A stretch of DNA of 64,000 nt from Arthrobacter sp. AQ5-05 (GTDB taxonomy: Bacteria > Actinomycetota > Actinomycetes > Actinomycetales > Micrococcaceae), in assembly GCF_003287975.1 (NCBI RefSeq), contig NZ_QMKQ01000001.1, positions 124,001-188,000 on the forward strand, read 5' to 3'. The position numbers and the translations under genes are program-made. Position 1 is the first letter of the stretch. Each line of letters opens with the position of its first letter. The notes beneath the pieces were generated by a model. The model ran no database searches, was not told the origin of the DNA, and worked only from the letters and a program-made list of their open reading frames with translations. This document shows positions 33,780 to 43,800 of the stretch, piece after piece.

Positions 33780-36506
33780 GTGGCATCACTGCTTGAACGT
33801 ATCCTGCGTACCGGCGACAAGAAGACGCTGAAGAAGTTGCGTGGATACGCCGACGCCATCAACGTGCTTGATGGCGAATTCCGTGCCCTGTCCGATGCGG
33901 AACTGCGTGGTGAAACAGACAAGTTCAAGGCGCGCATTGCCGACGGCGAGTCCCTGGACCTTCTGCTGCCCGAGGCCTTTGCCGCCGTCCGCGAGGCCGC
34001 GGACCGCACCCTGGGCATGCGCCACTTCGACGTCCAGCTCATGGGCGGCGCCGCCCTGCACCTGGGCAACATCGCCGAGATGAAGACCGGCGAAGGCAAG
34101 ACCCTGGTCGCCACCGCGCCCGCCTACCTCAACGCCCTCACTGGCAAGGGCGTCCACGTGGTGACCGTCAACGACTTCCTGGCCGAGTACCAGTCCGACC
34201 TGATGGGCCGCGTCTACCGCTTCCTGGGCCTGACCAACGGCTGCATCCTGTCCAACCAGGACCCCGCCGAACGCCGCAAGCAGTACGAAGCGGACATCAC
34301 CTACGGCACGAACAACGAATTCGGGTTCGACTACCTGCGCGACAACATGGCCTGGAGCTCCGAGGAGCTCGTCCAGCGCGTCCACAACTTCGCCATCGTC
34401 GATGAGGTCGACTCGATCCTCATTGACGAGGCCCGCACCCCGCTGATCATCTCCGGGCAGGCCTCCGGCGACGTCAACCGCTGGTACACCGAATTCGCCA
34501 AGCTGGTCACCCGCCTGAGCCTCGACGTCGACTACGAGGTCGACGAGAAGAAACGCACCATCGGCGTGCTGGAACCCGGCATTGAAAAGGTCGAGGACTA
34601 CCTGGGCATCCACAACCTCTACGAGGCGTCCAACACCCCGCTGATCGGATTCCTGAACAACGCCATCAAGGCCAAGGAACTGTTCAAGAACGACAAGGAC
34701 TACGTCGTGATCAACGGCGAGGTCATGATCGTCGATGAGCACACCGGCCGTTCGCTGGCCGGGCGCCGCTACTCCGAGGGCATGCACCAGGCCATCGAGG
34801 CGAAGGAAGGGGTGGAGATCAAGGCCGAGAACCAGACCATGGCGACCGTGACCCTGCAGAACTACTTCCGCCTCTACAAGAAGCTTGCGGGCATGACCGG
34901 CACGGCGCAGACCGAGGCCGGCGAATTCATGGGCACCTACAAGCTCGGCGTGGTGGAGATCCCCACCAACAAGCCGCTGCTGCGCAAGGACCAGGCCGAC
35001 CTGATCTACAAGAACGAGATCGCCAAGTTCGATGCCGTGGTCCAGGACATCGCCGAGCGCCACGCCACCGGCCAGCCGGTGCTCGTGGGCACCACCAGCG
35101 TGGAAAAGAGCGAATACCTGGCCCGCCTGCTGGCCAAGCAGGGCATCCGCCACGAGGTCCTCAACGCCAAGCAGCACGCCCGCGAGGCCGCCATCGTCGC
35201 CCAGGCCGGCAAGAAGGGCTCCGTCACCGTGGCCACCAATATGGCCGGCCGCGGCACCGACATCATGCTCGGCGGCAACGCCGAGTTCCTGGCCGTCGCC
35301 GAGATGGAACGCCGCGGGCTTGACCCGGAAACGAACTCCGAGGAATACGAGCGCGTCTGGGACTCCGTCTTCGAGACGGCCAAGAAGCAGGTCGAGAACG
35401 AGGCGAAGGAAGTCACCGACGCCGGCGGCCTCTACGTGCTGGGCACCGAACGCCACGAGTCCCGCCGCATCGACAACCAGCTGCGCGGACGTTCCGGTCG
35501 CCAGGGGGACCCGGGCGAGTCACGCTTCTACCTGTCGATGACCGATGAGCTGATGCGCCGCTTCAACGCCGGTGCCGCCCAGCGGATCATGAACAACCCC
35601 TCGATGCCCGACGATGTGGCCCTGGAATCGAAGATCGTTTCCAAGGCCATCGAAACCGCGCAGGCGCAGGTCGAGGGCACCAACGCCGAGCAGCGCAAGA
35701 ACGTGCTGAAGTACGACGACGTGATGAACCGCCAGCGCGAGGCCATCTACGGCGACCGCCGACGCATCCTCGAAGGCGGGGACCTGGAAGAAAAGGTTGG
35801 GCACTTCCTCGAGGACGTGGTCAAGGCCATGGTCACCGAGGCCACCGGCGAGGGACATGCCGAGGACTGGGACCTGAAGCGGCTCTGGGGCAACCTCAAG
35901 CAGCTCTACCCGATCTCCATCACCCTCGACGAGGTTGCCGAGGAAGCCGGCCACCGCGACGCGATCACCCCGGAACTCCTGGAGCGCGAAATCCTCTCCG
36001 ACGCGCGCCTGCAGTACGCGGCACGCGAGGAAGCGGTCGGCGAGGAAAACATGCGCGAGCTCGAGCGCCGCGTGGTGCTCTCGGTGATCGGGCGCAAGTG
36101 GCAGGAACACCTCTACGAAATGGACTACCTCAAGGAGGGCATCGGCCTGCGTGCCATGGCCCAGCGCGACCCGTTGGTCGAGTACCAGCGCGAGGGATTC
36201 TTGATGTTCCAGACCATGATGGAATCCATCCGCGAGGAAAGCATCGGCATGCTCTTCAACATCGAGGTGGAGACCCGTCCGGCCCCGGAAATGTCCCTGC
36301 CGGGTGTCATTGACGGTCGCTCGGTGACCACCGAGCCGACCCTGAACACCCCGGGCCTCGAAGCCCCTGCCCGTCCGGCCACGCTTCGCTACACGGCACC
36401 CGAGGAAAGCGGCGAGGCCTCGACCCACATCGAGCGCACCCCCGATGCCGCGGCTCCGAAGACCGCCGGCGGCAACAACAAGAAGAAAAAGGGCAAGCGC
36501 CGCTAG
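33780..36506 (+). CDS. secA: Protein translocase ATPase SecA
   Basis: A 908-residue SecA1. Walker A in [11 protein letters not shown] near residue 105, [20 protein letters not shown] and [13 protein letters not shown] motifs are intact. It drives secreted proteins through SecYEG. The C-terminus ends in a Lys-rich run ([10 protein letters not shown]) and has no CxCxSGxxxxxCC-type zinc domain, as in many actinobacterial SecA1 proteins. GTG start after GGGAG. The TAG stop overlaps the stop of the opposing gene in a CTAG palindrome, so the two genes converge with no spacer. Confidence 0.96.
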   Translation: MASLLERILRTGDKKTLKKLRGYADAINVLDGEFRALSDAELRGETDKFKARIADGESLDLLLPEAFAAVREAADRTLGMRHFDVQLMGGAALHLGNIAEMKTGEGKTLVATAPAYLNALTGKGVHVVTVNDFLAEYQSDLMGRVYRFLGLTNGCILSNQDPAERRKQYEADITYGTNNEFGFDYLRDNMAWSSEELVQRVHNFAIVDEVDSILIDEARTPLIISGQASGDVNRWYTEFAKLVTRLSLDVDYEVDEKKRTIGVLEPGIEKVEDYLGIHNLYEASNTPLIGFLNNAIKAKELFKNDKDYVVINGEVMIVDEHTGRSLAGRRYSEGMHQAIEAKEGVEIKAENQTMATVTLQNYFRLYKKLAGMTGTAQTEAGEFMGTYKLGVVEIPTNKPLLRKDQADLIYKNEIAKFDAVVQDIAERHATGQPVLVGTTSVEKSEYLARLLAKQGIRHEVLNAKQHAREAAIVAQAGKKGSVTVATNMAGRGTDIMLGGNAEFLAVAEMERRGLDPETNSEEYERVWDSVFETAKKQVENEAKEVTDAGGLYVLGTERHESRRIDNQLRGRSGRQGDPGESRFYLSMTDELMRRFNAGAAQRIMNNPSMPDDVALESKIVSKAIETAQAQVEGTNAEQRKNVLKYDDVMNRQREAIYGDRRRILEGGDLEEKVGHFLEDVVKAMVTEATGEGHAEDWDLKRLWGNLKQLYPISITLDEVAEEAGHRDAITPELLEREILSDARLQYAAREEAVGEENMRELERRVVLSVIGRKWQEHLYEMDYLKEGIGLRAMAQRDPLVEYQREGFLMFQTMMESIREESIGMLFNIEVETRPAPEMSLPGVIDGRSVTTEPTLNTPGLEAPARPATLRYTAPEESGEASTHIERTPDAAAPKTAGGNNKKKKGKRR

Positions 36507-37186
36507 CCGATCTCCAGGGCTGTAACCTGCCAACGTCCGTGCCACCGTTCTATCCTCAGAGCGGCGGCACGGACGTTTTGCATGTCCCGGATGATCACCG
36601 CCGCCTCGAAGACCAGGGGCAGGATCTGGGTGATGCGCATCCGCAGCACCCGTGGGTTTGAATAGCAGCAGGACGCGGGGTCGGGCCGCTGGATTGCGCC
36701 GAGGCGCATGTGGTGGTCGAGCTTCAGCATGCACTCCGGGCTCAGCGCGCGCAGCAGTTGGCGTGCAGGGCGTGCCCCGGCCAGTACCTCCAGCACCGCC
36801 GGTGCGGCCGCGTGCACGACCGCTGCCACTGATTCGGCCGGGCCCAGCAGTCCGTCCATGGGCGGGAAGAGCCGGTCCGCCACCGCCCGGGCAGCCGCGG
36901 TGGGCGGCTTTGGCCGCAGTCCGTCGGCGAAATCGTGTCCGTTGTCCGCGCGGGAATCCTCTTCGAGCCGAACCGGCTCCGGAAGGCTGCGCGCCGGTGC
37001 CCCGGCACCCGGTTCCCGGCCCGGGCAGCGCTTTCCACGCCGGTCCGGTCCGGGACCGAAGGCCTGGGGAAAACGTCGTATGGGGGTCGGCTCCACCGCG
37101 GCGGGGTCCGGCGCAGTGAAGAAATTTGCGTGGACGAGCGGCTGCACGGTGTCGGCAGGGGCGGGCTCGAGGGCGGTGATGGACAT
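36503..37186 (-). CDS. Rv3235-family protein (DUF6459)
   Basis: A 227-residue protein: a disordered Pro/Arg-rich N-terminus (1-95) and a conserved C-terminal domain of about 130 residues ([74 protein letters not shown]). This pattern is that of actinobacterial Rv3235-like proteins, which also sit by secA in mycobacteria. Function unknown. ATG follows AGGAG. Same strand as the LysM gene upstream. Confidence 0.87.
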   Translation of the reverse strand: MSITALEPAPADTVQPLVHANFFTAPDPAAVEPTPIRRFPQAFGPGPDRRGKRCPGREPGAGAPARSLPEPVRLEEDSRADNGHDFADGLRPKPPTAAARAVADRLFPPMDGLLGPAESVAAVVHAAAPAVLEVLAGARPARQLLRALSPECMLKLDHHMRLGAIQRPDPASCCYSNPRVLRMRITQILPLVFEAAVIIRDMQNVRAAALRIERWHGRWQVTALEIG

Positions 37187-37244
37187 GGTGGACTCCTGGT
37201 GGGCGGATGGCTTCGACGATGGAGGATGGGGTGTGCAAGCGGGT

Positions 37245-38042
37245 TCAGGACCTCCGGGAAGCGAGCCGCGGTGCCTGCAGCACCACGCCCACCTCGAGCT
37301 TGTCGGGGTCGGGGCCGATCAGTCGGCTGTTCGCCGCGAACCACAGTGGCCAGGCTGCGGCGATTTCTTCGGGGCCGGCGCTCGATGGCAGGTGGCGGGC
37401 TGCAATGGCCCAGAGGCTGTCTCCGGGCCGGACCACGACCTCCTCAATCGTGCGGGTGGTTCCGCCGCCCAGCCGTGCCAGTGGCAGCGGCACCCGGTGC
37501 GGGATGAATCCGGGACTGAGCAGTTCGGCTTCGGTGCCCTTTGACGCGGTGCCCTTTGGCGCGGTGGCCTCCGGTGGCCGTGGGCCGGCCTGGCGCTCGT
37601 GCTGGTGGGTCGCTGCGGACTGGAGGTGCTGGGCCGATGCCATCGGCGCGGCAACGGCCGCCGGGGTCGCGGCAACGGCGGCGGCCGAGGTGCATCCGGC
37701 CAGCACGAGGGAGCCGCCGAACCCCGCCAGCACCACCCGGGCGACGAATCCGGGGACGAGCGCCGCCAGGGCTGCACCGCGACGCCGGTGCCCGCAGGCT
37801 GAGAGGAGGCGGGCGGCCAGGGCCAGTGCCAGGCACAACAACAGCCATGCAACGGCCACGGCACCCAGCAATCCCATGGCCAGGCCGGTGAGTCGTTCCA
37901 GGGACCACGCGTCGAGCCGGGCGCCGGTGGCGGCGCGCTCCTGCAGGGAGCGCCAAAGCACGATGCTGGCACCGAGCAGGCCCAGCGACAGGACGGCCGT
38001 CGCCACGAGCGCCAGGGCGTCGCGGGCTGTTTGTGAACGCAT
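37245..38042 (-). CDS. LysM-domain membrane protein
   Basis: A 265-residue protein with three hydrophobic segments (ALALVATAVLSLGLLGASIVL; LTGLAMGLLGAVAVAWLLLC; LVPGFVARVVLAGFGGSLVLAG) and an external Pro/Thr/Ala linker followed by a C-terminal LysM-like module (VVVRPGDSLWAIAARHLP, AAWPLWFAANSRLIGPDPDKL), probably binding peptidoglycan. The ATG at 38042 is preferred because GAAGG lies 5 nt upstream; an in-frame ATG at 38063 has no ribosome binding site. Likely co-transcribed with the Rv3235-like gene. Confidence 0.82.
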   Translation of the reverse strand: MRSQTARDALALVATAVLSLGLLGASIVLWRSLQERAATGARLDAWSLERLTGLAMGLLGAVAVAWLLLCLALALAARLLSACGHRRRGAALAALVPGFVARVVLAGFGGSLVLAGCTSAAAVAATPAAVAAPMASAQHLQSAATHQHERQAGPRPPEATAPKGTASKGTEAELLSPGFIPHRVPLPLARLGGGTTRTIEEVVVRPGDSLWAIAARHLPSSAGPEEIAAAWPLWFAANSRLIGPDPDKLEVGVVLQAPRLASRRS

Positions 38043-38070
38043 CTTGACCTTCTTTGATGTCATTTAATGA

Positions 38071-38090
38071 TGTTTGCATGTGTTTGTAAC
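38071..38090. repeat. Tandem 10-bp repeat in a divergent promoter
   Basis: TGTTTGCATG is followed directly by TGTTTGTAAC: TGTTTG recurs at exact 10-bp pitch, i.e. one helical turn, between the LysM gene and the divergent gene at 38164. TGATGT also occurs twice nearby (38055, 38068). Suggests an operator for a cooperatively binding regulator. Confidence 0.4.
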
Positions 38091-38151
38091 AGCATGATGA
38101 CACTTCATGCACGAGGAATCCAGAGGGGTAGGCGGGAAACTTTTGGGCATC

Positions 38152-38157
38152 TAGGGT
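38152..38157 (+). promoter_or_regulatory. -10 box of a leaderless gene
   Basis: TAGGGT ends 6 nt before the ATG at 38164; no ribosome binding site. Confidence 0.5.
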
Positions 38158-38163
38158 TGGCCC

Positions 38164-38709
38164 ATGAGATGGGAATCGCTCTTCGCAGACCTGGAGGCAC
38201 AATTCGAGGCCGAGGCTGCCCGCGACCAGGCCAGTGAGATCCAGGAATTCGTGCGGATCGAACGCGCCCGCCAGACGCTGGTCCAGCGCCTGGCACGGAA
38301 CCTGGGCACACGGGTCGATGTGCAGCTGCTCGGTGCCGAACGCCTCGGCGGACAGCTTTCCTCCCTCGGCAAGGACTGGCTGATGCTGCGCCACGAAGGC
38401 ACCGAGGAACTCGTTCCCTTCCGTGCGCTGGCCTGGTGGTCCGGACGGGAGGCGGGCCGGAACCCTGAGCCTGGGGAGCGGCGGGTCGCGTTCTCCCAGG
38501 CCCTGCGCGTGCTGGTGCGGGACCGGGCCAGGGTGGGCATCGGCGGAACAGACGGGCAGCCACTGGCCAGCGGAACCCTGGACCAGGTAGGCCAGGACTT
38601 CGTGGAAGTGGCGCTGCACGAGCGAGACGAATTCCGCCGTGCACCTGCCGTCCACGGTCGGTGCGTGATCCCGTTTTCGGCCGTGGCCAGGGTGCGCCGC
38701 GAGGAATGA
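38164..38709 (+). CDS. Hypothetical protein with two repeated small beta-barrel-like halves
   Basis: A 181-residue soluble protein. A helical charged N-terminus (1-45, EAQFEAEAARDQASEIQEF) leads into RVDVQLLGAERLGGQLSSLG then DWLMLRHEGTEELVPFRALA. A second copy of the pattern follows: RARVGIGGTDGQPLASGTLD, VGQDFVEVALHERDEF and CVIPFSAVARVR. Each half has G-x-L-x-x-(L/V)-G-x-D-(W/F)-(L/V) and ends LVP/VIP-F-x-A-(L/V), like a small SH3 or Sm-type barrel. I do not recognise a named family. First of three genes leading to the CpaE-like ATPase. Confidence 0.8.
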   Translation: MRWESLFADLEAQFEAEAARDQASEIQEFVRIERARQTLVQRLARNLGTRVDVQLLGAERLGGQLSSLGKDWLMLRHEGTEELVPFRALAWWSGREAGRNPEPGERRVAFSQALRVLVRDRARVGIGGTDGQPLASGTLDQVGQDFVEVALHERDEFRRAPAVHGRCVIPFSAVARVRREE

Positions 38710-38900
38710 GGTCGGTGCCCGCGCCGTCCACAGCCGGGCACGCCCCCCTTTCACGCACCGCCGCCACGGCGTATGGTGGCCCCCAAGGACAACGGCGGTG
38801 CTCGTGCCTCCGCCGATGAAGCATCCCGCGTTTCTGCGCAGCCAAGCGGAAGACTCCCTGGCCGCGCACCCGCGGGGTCATGGCGAGGGGGGAAATCGAC

Positions 38901-39557
38901 ATGGACAAGGCCCGCGACGCGGTGGCGGCAACGGCAGGCAGGCTGGGACGACCCAGCTGGAAGGACCCGCGGCTGCTGCTGGGCATCCTGATCGTGCTGG
39001 CCTCCTGCGTCGGGGTCGTGGCGCTGACCAGTTCCATGGACCGCACCACGCCCATGTACTCGGCAAAGGCCGACATCTCCCTGGGCGAGGAAATCACCGC
39101 GGAGAAGCTCAACGTGGTGAACGTGAAGCTCGACGCCCTCGAGGAACGCTACGTGCCCGCGGACCCCTCACTGCTCGAGGGTACCCGGGCCAACTCGTTG
39201 GTCCGCGCCGGACAGCTGCTCCCGCGCAGCTCCCTGGGGCTGGATGACGGAACCAACCGCCGCCCGGTGTCCATCGACCTGCCCGATGCCTTGCCGGCGG
39301 CGATCACCTCCGGGGCCCATGTCGATGTCTGGGTCTCGCTGAAGGACCGGACCGCCAATGCCTACGCCCCGCCGACCCTGCTGCTGCCCTCGGCCGAGGT
39401 CACCGGCCGCACCGAACGGGCCACCGGCTTCGGCGGAACGGCCGGGACCCTGGTCGAGATCCTGGTGGTGGACAGCGGGCTGGCGGACCTGCTCGAGGCC
39501 ATGGCCAACGACGCGCGGATCACCGTGGTCTTCAACCCCGGGGCCAGTGCCTCATGA
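38901..39557 (+). CDS. SAF-domain protein, CpaB/FlgA-like
   Basis: A 218-residue protein: a short cytoplasmic start, one membrane helix (LLLGILIVLASCVGVVAL), and an external SAF domain (about 55-120: MYSAKADISLGEEITAEKLN, SLVRAGQLLPRSSL) followed by a CpaB-like barrel (RPVSIDLPDALPAAITSGAH). SAF proteins of the Tad/Flp pilus (CpaB) or flagellum (FlgA) act at the envelope. ATG at 38901 follows GGGGGGAA; 38880 is an in-frame alternative. The stop overlaps the next start (ATGA), so it is coupled to the ATPase. Confidence 0.85.
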   Translation: MDKARDAVAATAGRLGRPSWKDPRLLLGILIVLASCVGVVALTSSMDRTTPMYSAKADISLGEEITAEKLNVVNVKLDALEERYVPADPSLLEGTRANSLVRAGQLLPRSSLGLDDGTNRRPVSIDLPDALPAAITSGAHVDVWVSLKDRTANAYAPPTLLLPSAEVTGRTERATGFGGTAGTLVEILVVDSGLADLLEAMANDARITVVFNPGASAS

Positions 39558-40804
39558 ACATCTCGGTCGTGCTGCACGGGGACGACGGCACGGTGGTTGA
39601 CAGGCTCGAGAGCCATCGCGGGGTGCTCACGGTGGCCCGCAGTTGCACCGAGATGGCCGAGGTCATCGCGCTCTGCGAGACCGGGCTGGCCGACGCGGCG
39701 ATCCTGGCCGGGCCGCCGGAGGAAGTTGAAACCCGCGACATCGACGCGATGATCGAGCGCGGCGTGCCGGTGCTGGTGCTCTGCGACGACGCCGCCCAGG
39801 GCAAGCGGCTCGGCGCGGCCGGCGCCTACGTGGCGGGAACCGGCAGCACCGCCCCGGAGCTGGGCATCCTGGCAGCCCGGGCCCGGGCCGAGCTGGGACA
39901 CCGGGATCGCGGCGCCGATCCGGCCGCGGCGGGCGAAGAACCCGGGACGACGGCCCGGAAGCGTGCCCGGGTGGTGGTCTTCTGGGGCCCCGTGGGTTCC
40001 CCGGGCCGCTCCCTGCTGGCGCTGAACTACGCCGTGGAATGCGCGCTGGGGAACCAGGAGGTGGTGCTGCTGGATGCCGACACCTACGGGGCCTCCCAGG
40101 CAGTGCAGCTGGGGCTGCTCGACGAGGCCGCCGGCATCGCACAGATCTGCCGCACCGTGGACTCCGGGCGGTTCGACGCGGCGAAGCTGGAACGGATCTG
40201 TGCACCGGTGCTGATTGCCGGGGCCAGGATGCGCGTGGCCACCGGTCTGCCGCGCGCCAGCCGCTGGCCCGAACTGCGTCCCACCGCGCTGCGCCGCGCG
40301 GTCCTGGCGCTGCAGGAGGTCTGTGACACCATCGTGATCGACGTCGCCGCGCCACTGGAACTCGACGAGGAGCTTTCCTTTGACACCGCCGCCCCGCAGC
40401 GCAACGGGGTGACCGCCGCGATGCTGCGCATCGCCGACGAGGTCTACGCGGTCGGGGCGGCCAACAGCATCGGGGTGCCGCGGCTGATCAGGGGCCTGGA
40501 GGAAATGCACGAGGTGCTCGGGGAAATGCCGGTGAAAGTACTCTTCAACAGGGTCAGTGCGGCCAACGCCGGGGCCTCCCCGCGCCACGCCCTGGCCGAG
40601 ACATGGGAACGTTTCGGGCCCGGGCTGCCGATCGCCGGATACCTGCCCAACGACCCCGCGGCGGTCGATGCGGCGCTGCTGGCCGGCAGCGCCCTAGCAG
40701 AGATCGCCCCGCATTCGGGCCTCCGGGTGGCCGTCGCTGCCCTCGCCGGGCGCCGGATCGGAGCCAAACAGACGATTCGGCACCGTTTTTCACCCTCGAT
40801 GTGA
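39554..40804 (+). CDS. CpaE/MinD-like P-loop protein with degenerate Walker A
   Basis: A 416-residue protein. The N-terminal 120 residues resemble the pseudo-receiver of CpaE (ISVVLHGDDGTVVDRLES, VPVLVLCDDAAQG). From 135 on it is a ParA/MinD-type domain: WGPVGSPGRSLLALNYA in place of KGGxGKT, so the signature Lys and P-loop Lys are missing (Arg instead), yet VVLLDADTYG and CDTIVIDVAAPLE keep the switch and Walker B shapes. In Tad systems CpaE positions the secretion apparatus. No TadA, TadB, TadC or pilin gene is in the window. Binding of nucleotide is doubtful. Confidence 0.85.
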   Translation: MNISVVLHGDDGTVVDRLESHRGVLTVARSCTEMAEVIALCETGLADAAILAGPPEEVETRDIDAMIERGVPVLVLCDDAAQGKRLGAAGAYVAGTGSTAPELGILAARARAELGHRDRGADPAAAGEEPGTTARKRARVVVFWGPVGSPGRSLLALNYAVECALGNQEVVLLDADTYGASQAVQLGLLDEAAGIAQICRTVDSGRFDAAKLERICAPVLIAGARMRVATGLPRASRWPELRPTALRRAVLALQEVCDTIVIDVAAPLELDEELSFDTAAPQRNGVTAAMLRIADEVYAVGAANSIGVPRLIRGLEEMHEVLGEMPVKVLFNRVSAANAGASPRHALAETWERFGPGLPIAGYLPNDPAAVDAALLAGSALAEIAPHSGLRVAVAALAGRRIGAKQTIRHRFSPSM

Positions 40805-40829
40805 CGTCTATAACCGGGCGGGATAGTGT
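40801..40829 (+). promoter_or_regulatory. Possible promoter of the gdh operon
   Basis: GTGACG (40801-40806), 17-nt spacer, TAGTGT (40824-40829). Predicted start near 40836, just before the inverted repeat. Confidence 0.4.
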
Positions 40830-40839
40830 TGTAGCATCA

Positions 40840-40863
40840 GCGTTGCGCAACGGAGCGCAACGC
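40840..40863 (+). promoter_or_regulatory. Inverted repeat in the gdh leader
   Basis: GCGTTGCGC and GCGCAACGC flank AACGGA: a perfect 9-bp inverted repeat ending 13 nt before the GGAGG site. The nested palindrome GTTGCGCAAC (40842-40851) recurs at 50630-50639. Either an operator or a leader hairpin controlling translation. Confidence 0.5.
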
Positions 40864-40888
40864 ACACTCGATCCACGGAGGCGTTCTT

Positions 40889-43800
40889 TTGAACTCGTCG
40901 GAGTCCAGCATGTCCGAAACTTTCATCGCTGAGACACTCACGCCCGAATTGGTAGCAACCTACTACGGGCAATTGGCAGCAGAAGACGCGGCGGCCTACT
41001 CGCCGCAGCAACTTGAATCCAGGGTGGGAGCCCACTTGGCCGTTGGCTGGATACGGGAGCCCAAGACGCCCCGCGTGGCCGTCACCCGCCACGCCGCCAT
41101 GACCATGGTTTACGTGGTCACCGACGACATGCCGTTCCTGGTCGACTCGGTCACCGCAGAGATCGTGCGGCAGCACCATGCCATCAACGTCGTGGTCCAC
41201 CCCACCTTCGTGGTCGGCCGCGACGCCGAGGACGGACACATCACCGCCCTGGACACCGTCCCGGCCAACGAGCACCTGGCCAGCGGCGACACCGCCGCCC
41301 TGCCGCAGATCTCCGCGCTGGTCGCCGGGAACCGAGACACCGCCATCGAATCCTGGATCTCCGTGGAACTCGGCGGGGACCCGAGCGACGAGGCACTGAC
41401 CGAACTGGTCGCCGGCCTCGAACGCATCCTGGGGGACGTGCGCGCCGCCGTGGAGGACTGGGCCCCGATGCGCAACAAGGCCCACGAGATCGCCGACTCC
41501 CTGGCCACCGTCACCGGTGCCGAGCAGATCCCCGACCTGGACGCCGCCATCGACCTGCTGCACTGGCTCGACGACGGGAACTTCACCTTCCTGGGCTACC
41601 GCGAGTACGACCTGATCACCGAGAACAACGAAGACGTGCTGCGCATCCAGGCCGAATCGGGCCTGGGCCTGATGCGCAACGCCATCCCGGCGCGCGACAC
41701 CCAGCACCTGACCAAGCGCGGCCGGGCCATGGCCCGCGACAAGCGTGCCCTGGTCATCACCAAGGCCAACTCCCGCTCCTCGGTGCACCGCGGGGTCTAC
41801 CTGGACTACGTGGGCGTCAAGCGCTTCGACGCGCAGGGCAACGTCAACGGCGAACGCCGCTTCATCGGCCTGTTCGCCTCCAGCGTCTACACCTCCTCGG
41901 TGCGCAGCGTCCCGGTCGTGCGCGAAAAGGTCGAGGCCGTGCTCAAGCTCGCCGGCTTCGCCCCGGACTCGCACTCCGGCAAGGACATCGTCACGATCCT
42001 GGAGACCTACCCGCGCGACGAGCTCTTCCAGATTTCCGTCGAGGACCTCACCGACACCGTGCTGGGCATCCTGCGCCTGCAGGAACGCCGCCGCACCTCG
42101 CTCTTCCTGCGCCCCGACGTTTACGGGCGCTTCATGTCCGCCCTGGTCTACCTGCCGCGCGACCGCTACACCACCGGGGTGCGCCTGCGTATCGAGAAGG
42201 AATTGACCGAGGCGTTCAACGCCGAGTCGATGGACTTCGAGGTCCGCATGTCCGAGTCCTCGCTGGTGCGCCTGTTCTACCGGATCCGCCTGCAGCGCCA
42301 CGGGCTGACCCCCGTGGTGGACCGCGCCGGACTGGAAACCCGCCTGGTCGCCGCCGTGCGCTCCTGGTCCGAGGGCATCTCCGTGGCCGCCAACGAGCTC
42401 TACGGCAACGACAAGGGCGCCGCGCTGGCCGCCGGCTGGTCCGAGGCCTTCCCCGCCGCCTACCGCGTCGAGTTCGAGGTCGAGGACGCGCTGGCCGACA
42501 TCGAGCGCTTCGGCAAGTATGAGGACGAAGCGCACGTCGGCCCCGTGGTGAAGTTCTACGTTCCCGAGGAGGACGAGGACTCCGAGGTCAACGCCCGGAT
42601 GAAGCTCTACCTGACCGCGCCGCTGTCGCTGTCCAAGATCCTGCCGGTGCTGCAGAACCTGGGCCTGGAAGTCATCGAGGAACGGCCCTTCGCCGTGACC
42701 CCTTCGAGCGCCGAACCGCGCTACCTCTACGATCTGGGCCTGAAGTTCCCCGCCGGGATCGACCCGATCGACACCGAGCCCCTGCTGGCCGACGCCTACT
42801 CCGCGGTGGTCACCGGCGCGGCCGAATCCGACCACATGAACCGCCTGGTGCTGCTCGAATCGGTCTCCTGGAAGCAGGTCGGGCTGTTGCGCGCCTACTC
42901 CCGCTACCTGCACCAGCTGGGTGTCTCCACCTCCTATGCGTTCATCTCCGACACCCTGGTCGCCAACCCGGAGGTCACCCACGGGATCATCGCGCTCTTC
43001 GAGGGCACCTTCGACCCGGCCCTGACCCCCGAGGAATCCGCCGTCGCCATCCAGGCCGCCCACGAGGTGCTCAACGAGGCCCTGGACAAGGTCCCGACGC
43101 TGGATGCCGACAAGCTGCTGCGCCGCTTCGTGAACCTCATCGAGGCCACGCTGCGCACCAACTACTACATCGATCCGGCGGCACTGGCCTTCAAGCTGCT
43201 GCCCGGCAAGATCACCGACGCGCCCTTCCCGCGCCCCAAGTACGAGATCTGGGTCTGCTCCCCGCGCATCGAGGGCGTGCACCTGCGCTTCGGCGAGGTC
43301 GCCCGCGGCGGGTTGCGCTGGTCCGACCGCCGCGAGGACTTCCGCACCGAGGTCCTGGGCCTGGTCAAGGCACAGATGGTCAAGAACGCGGTGATCGTCC
43401 CCACCGGCGCCAAGGGCGGCTTCTACGCCAAGCAGCTGCCCAACCCGGCCGTGGACCGCGCCGGCTGGATGGAGGAGGGCAAGGCCTCCTACCGCATCTT
43501 CATCCGCTCGCTGCTGGAAATCACCGACAACCTGGTGGTCGACGAGCACGGCGAGAAGGTCGTGCCGCCGGCGAACGTGGTGCGCCTGGACGGGGACGAC
43601 ACCTACCTGGTGGTCGCCGCCGACAAGGGCACCGCATCGTTCTCCGACACCGCCAACGCCATCTCCGAGGAGCGCGGCCACTGGCTGGGCGACGCCTTCG
43701 CCTCGGGCGGTTCGGTGGGCTACGACCACAAGGCCATGGGCATCACCGCCCGCGGTGCCTGGGAGTCGGTCAAGCGCCACTTCTTCGAGTTCGGCGTGGA

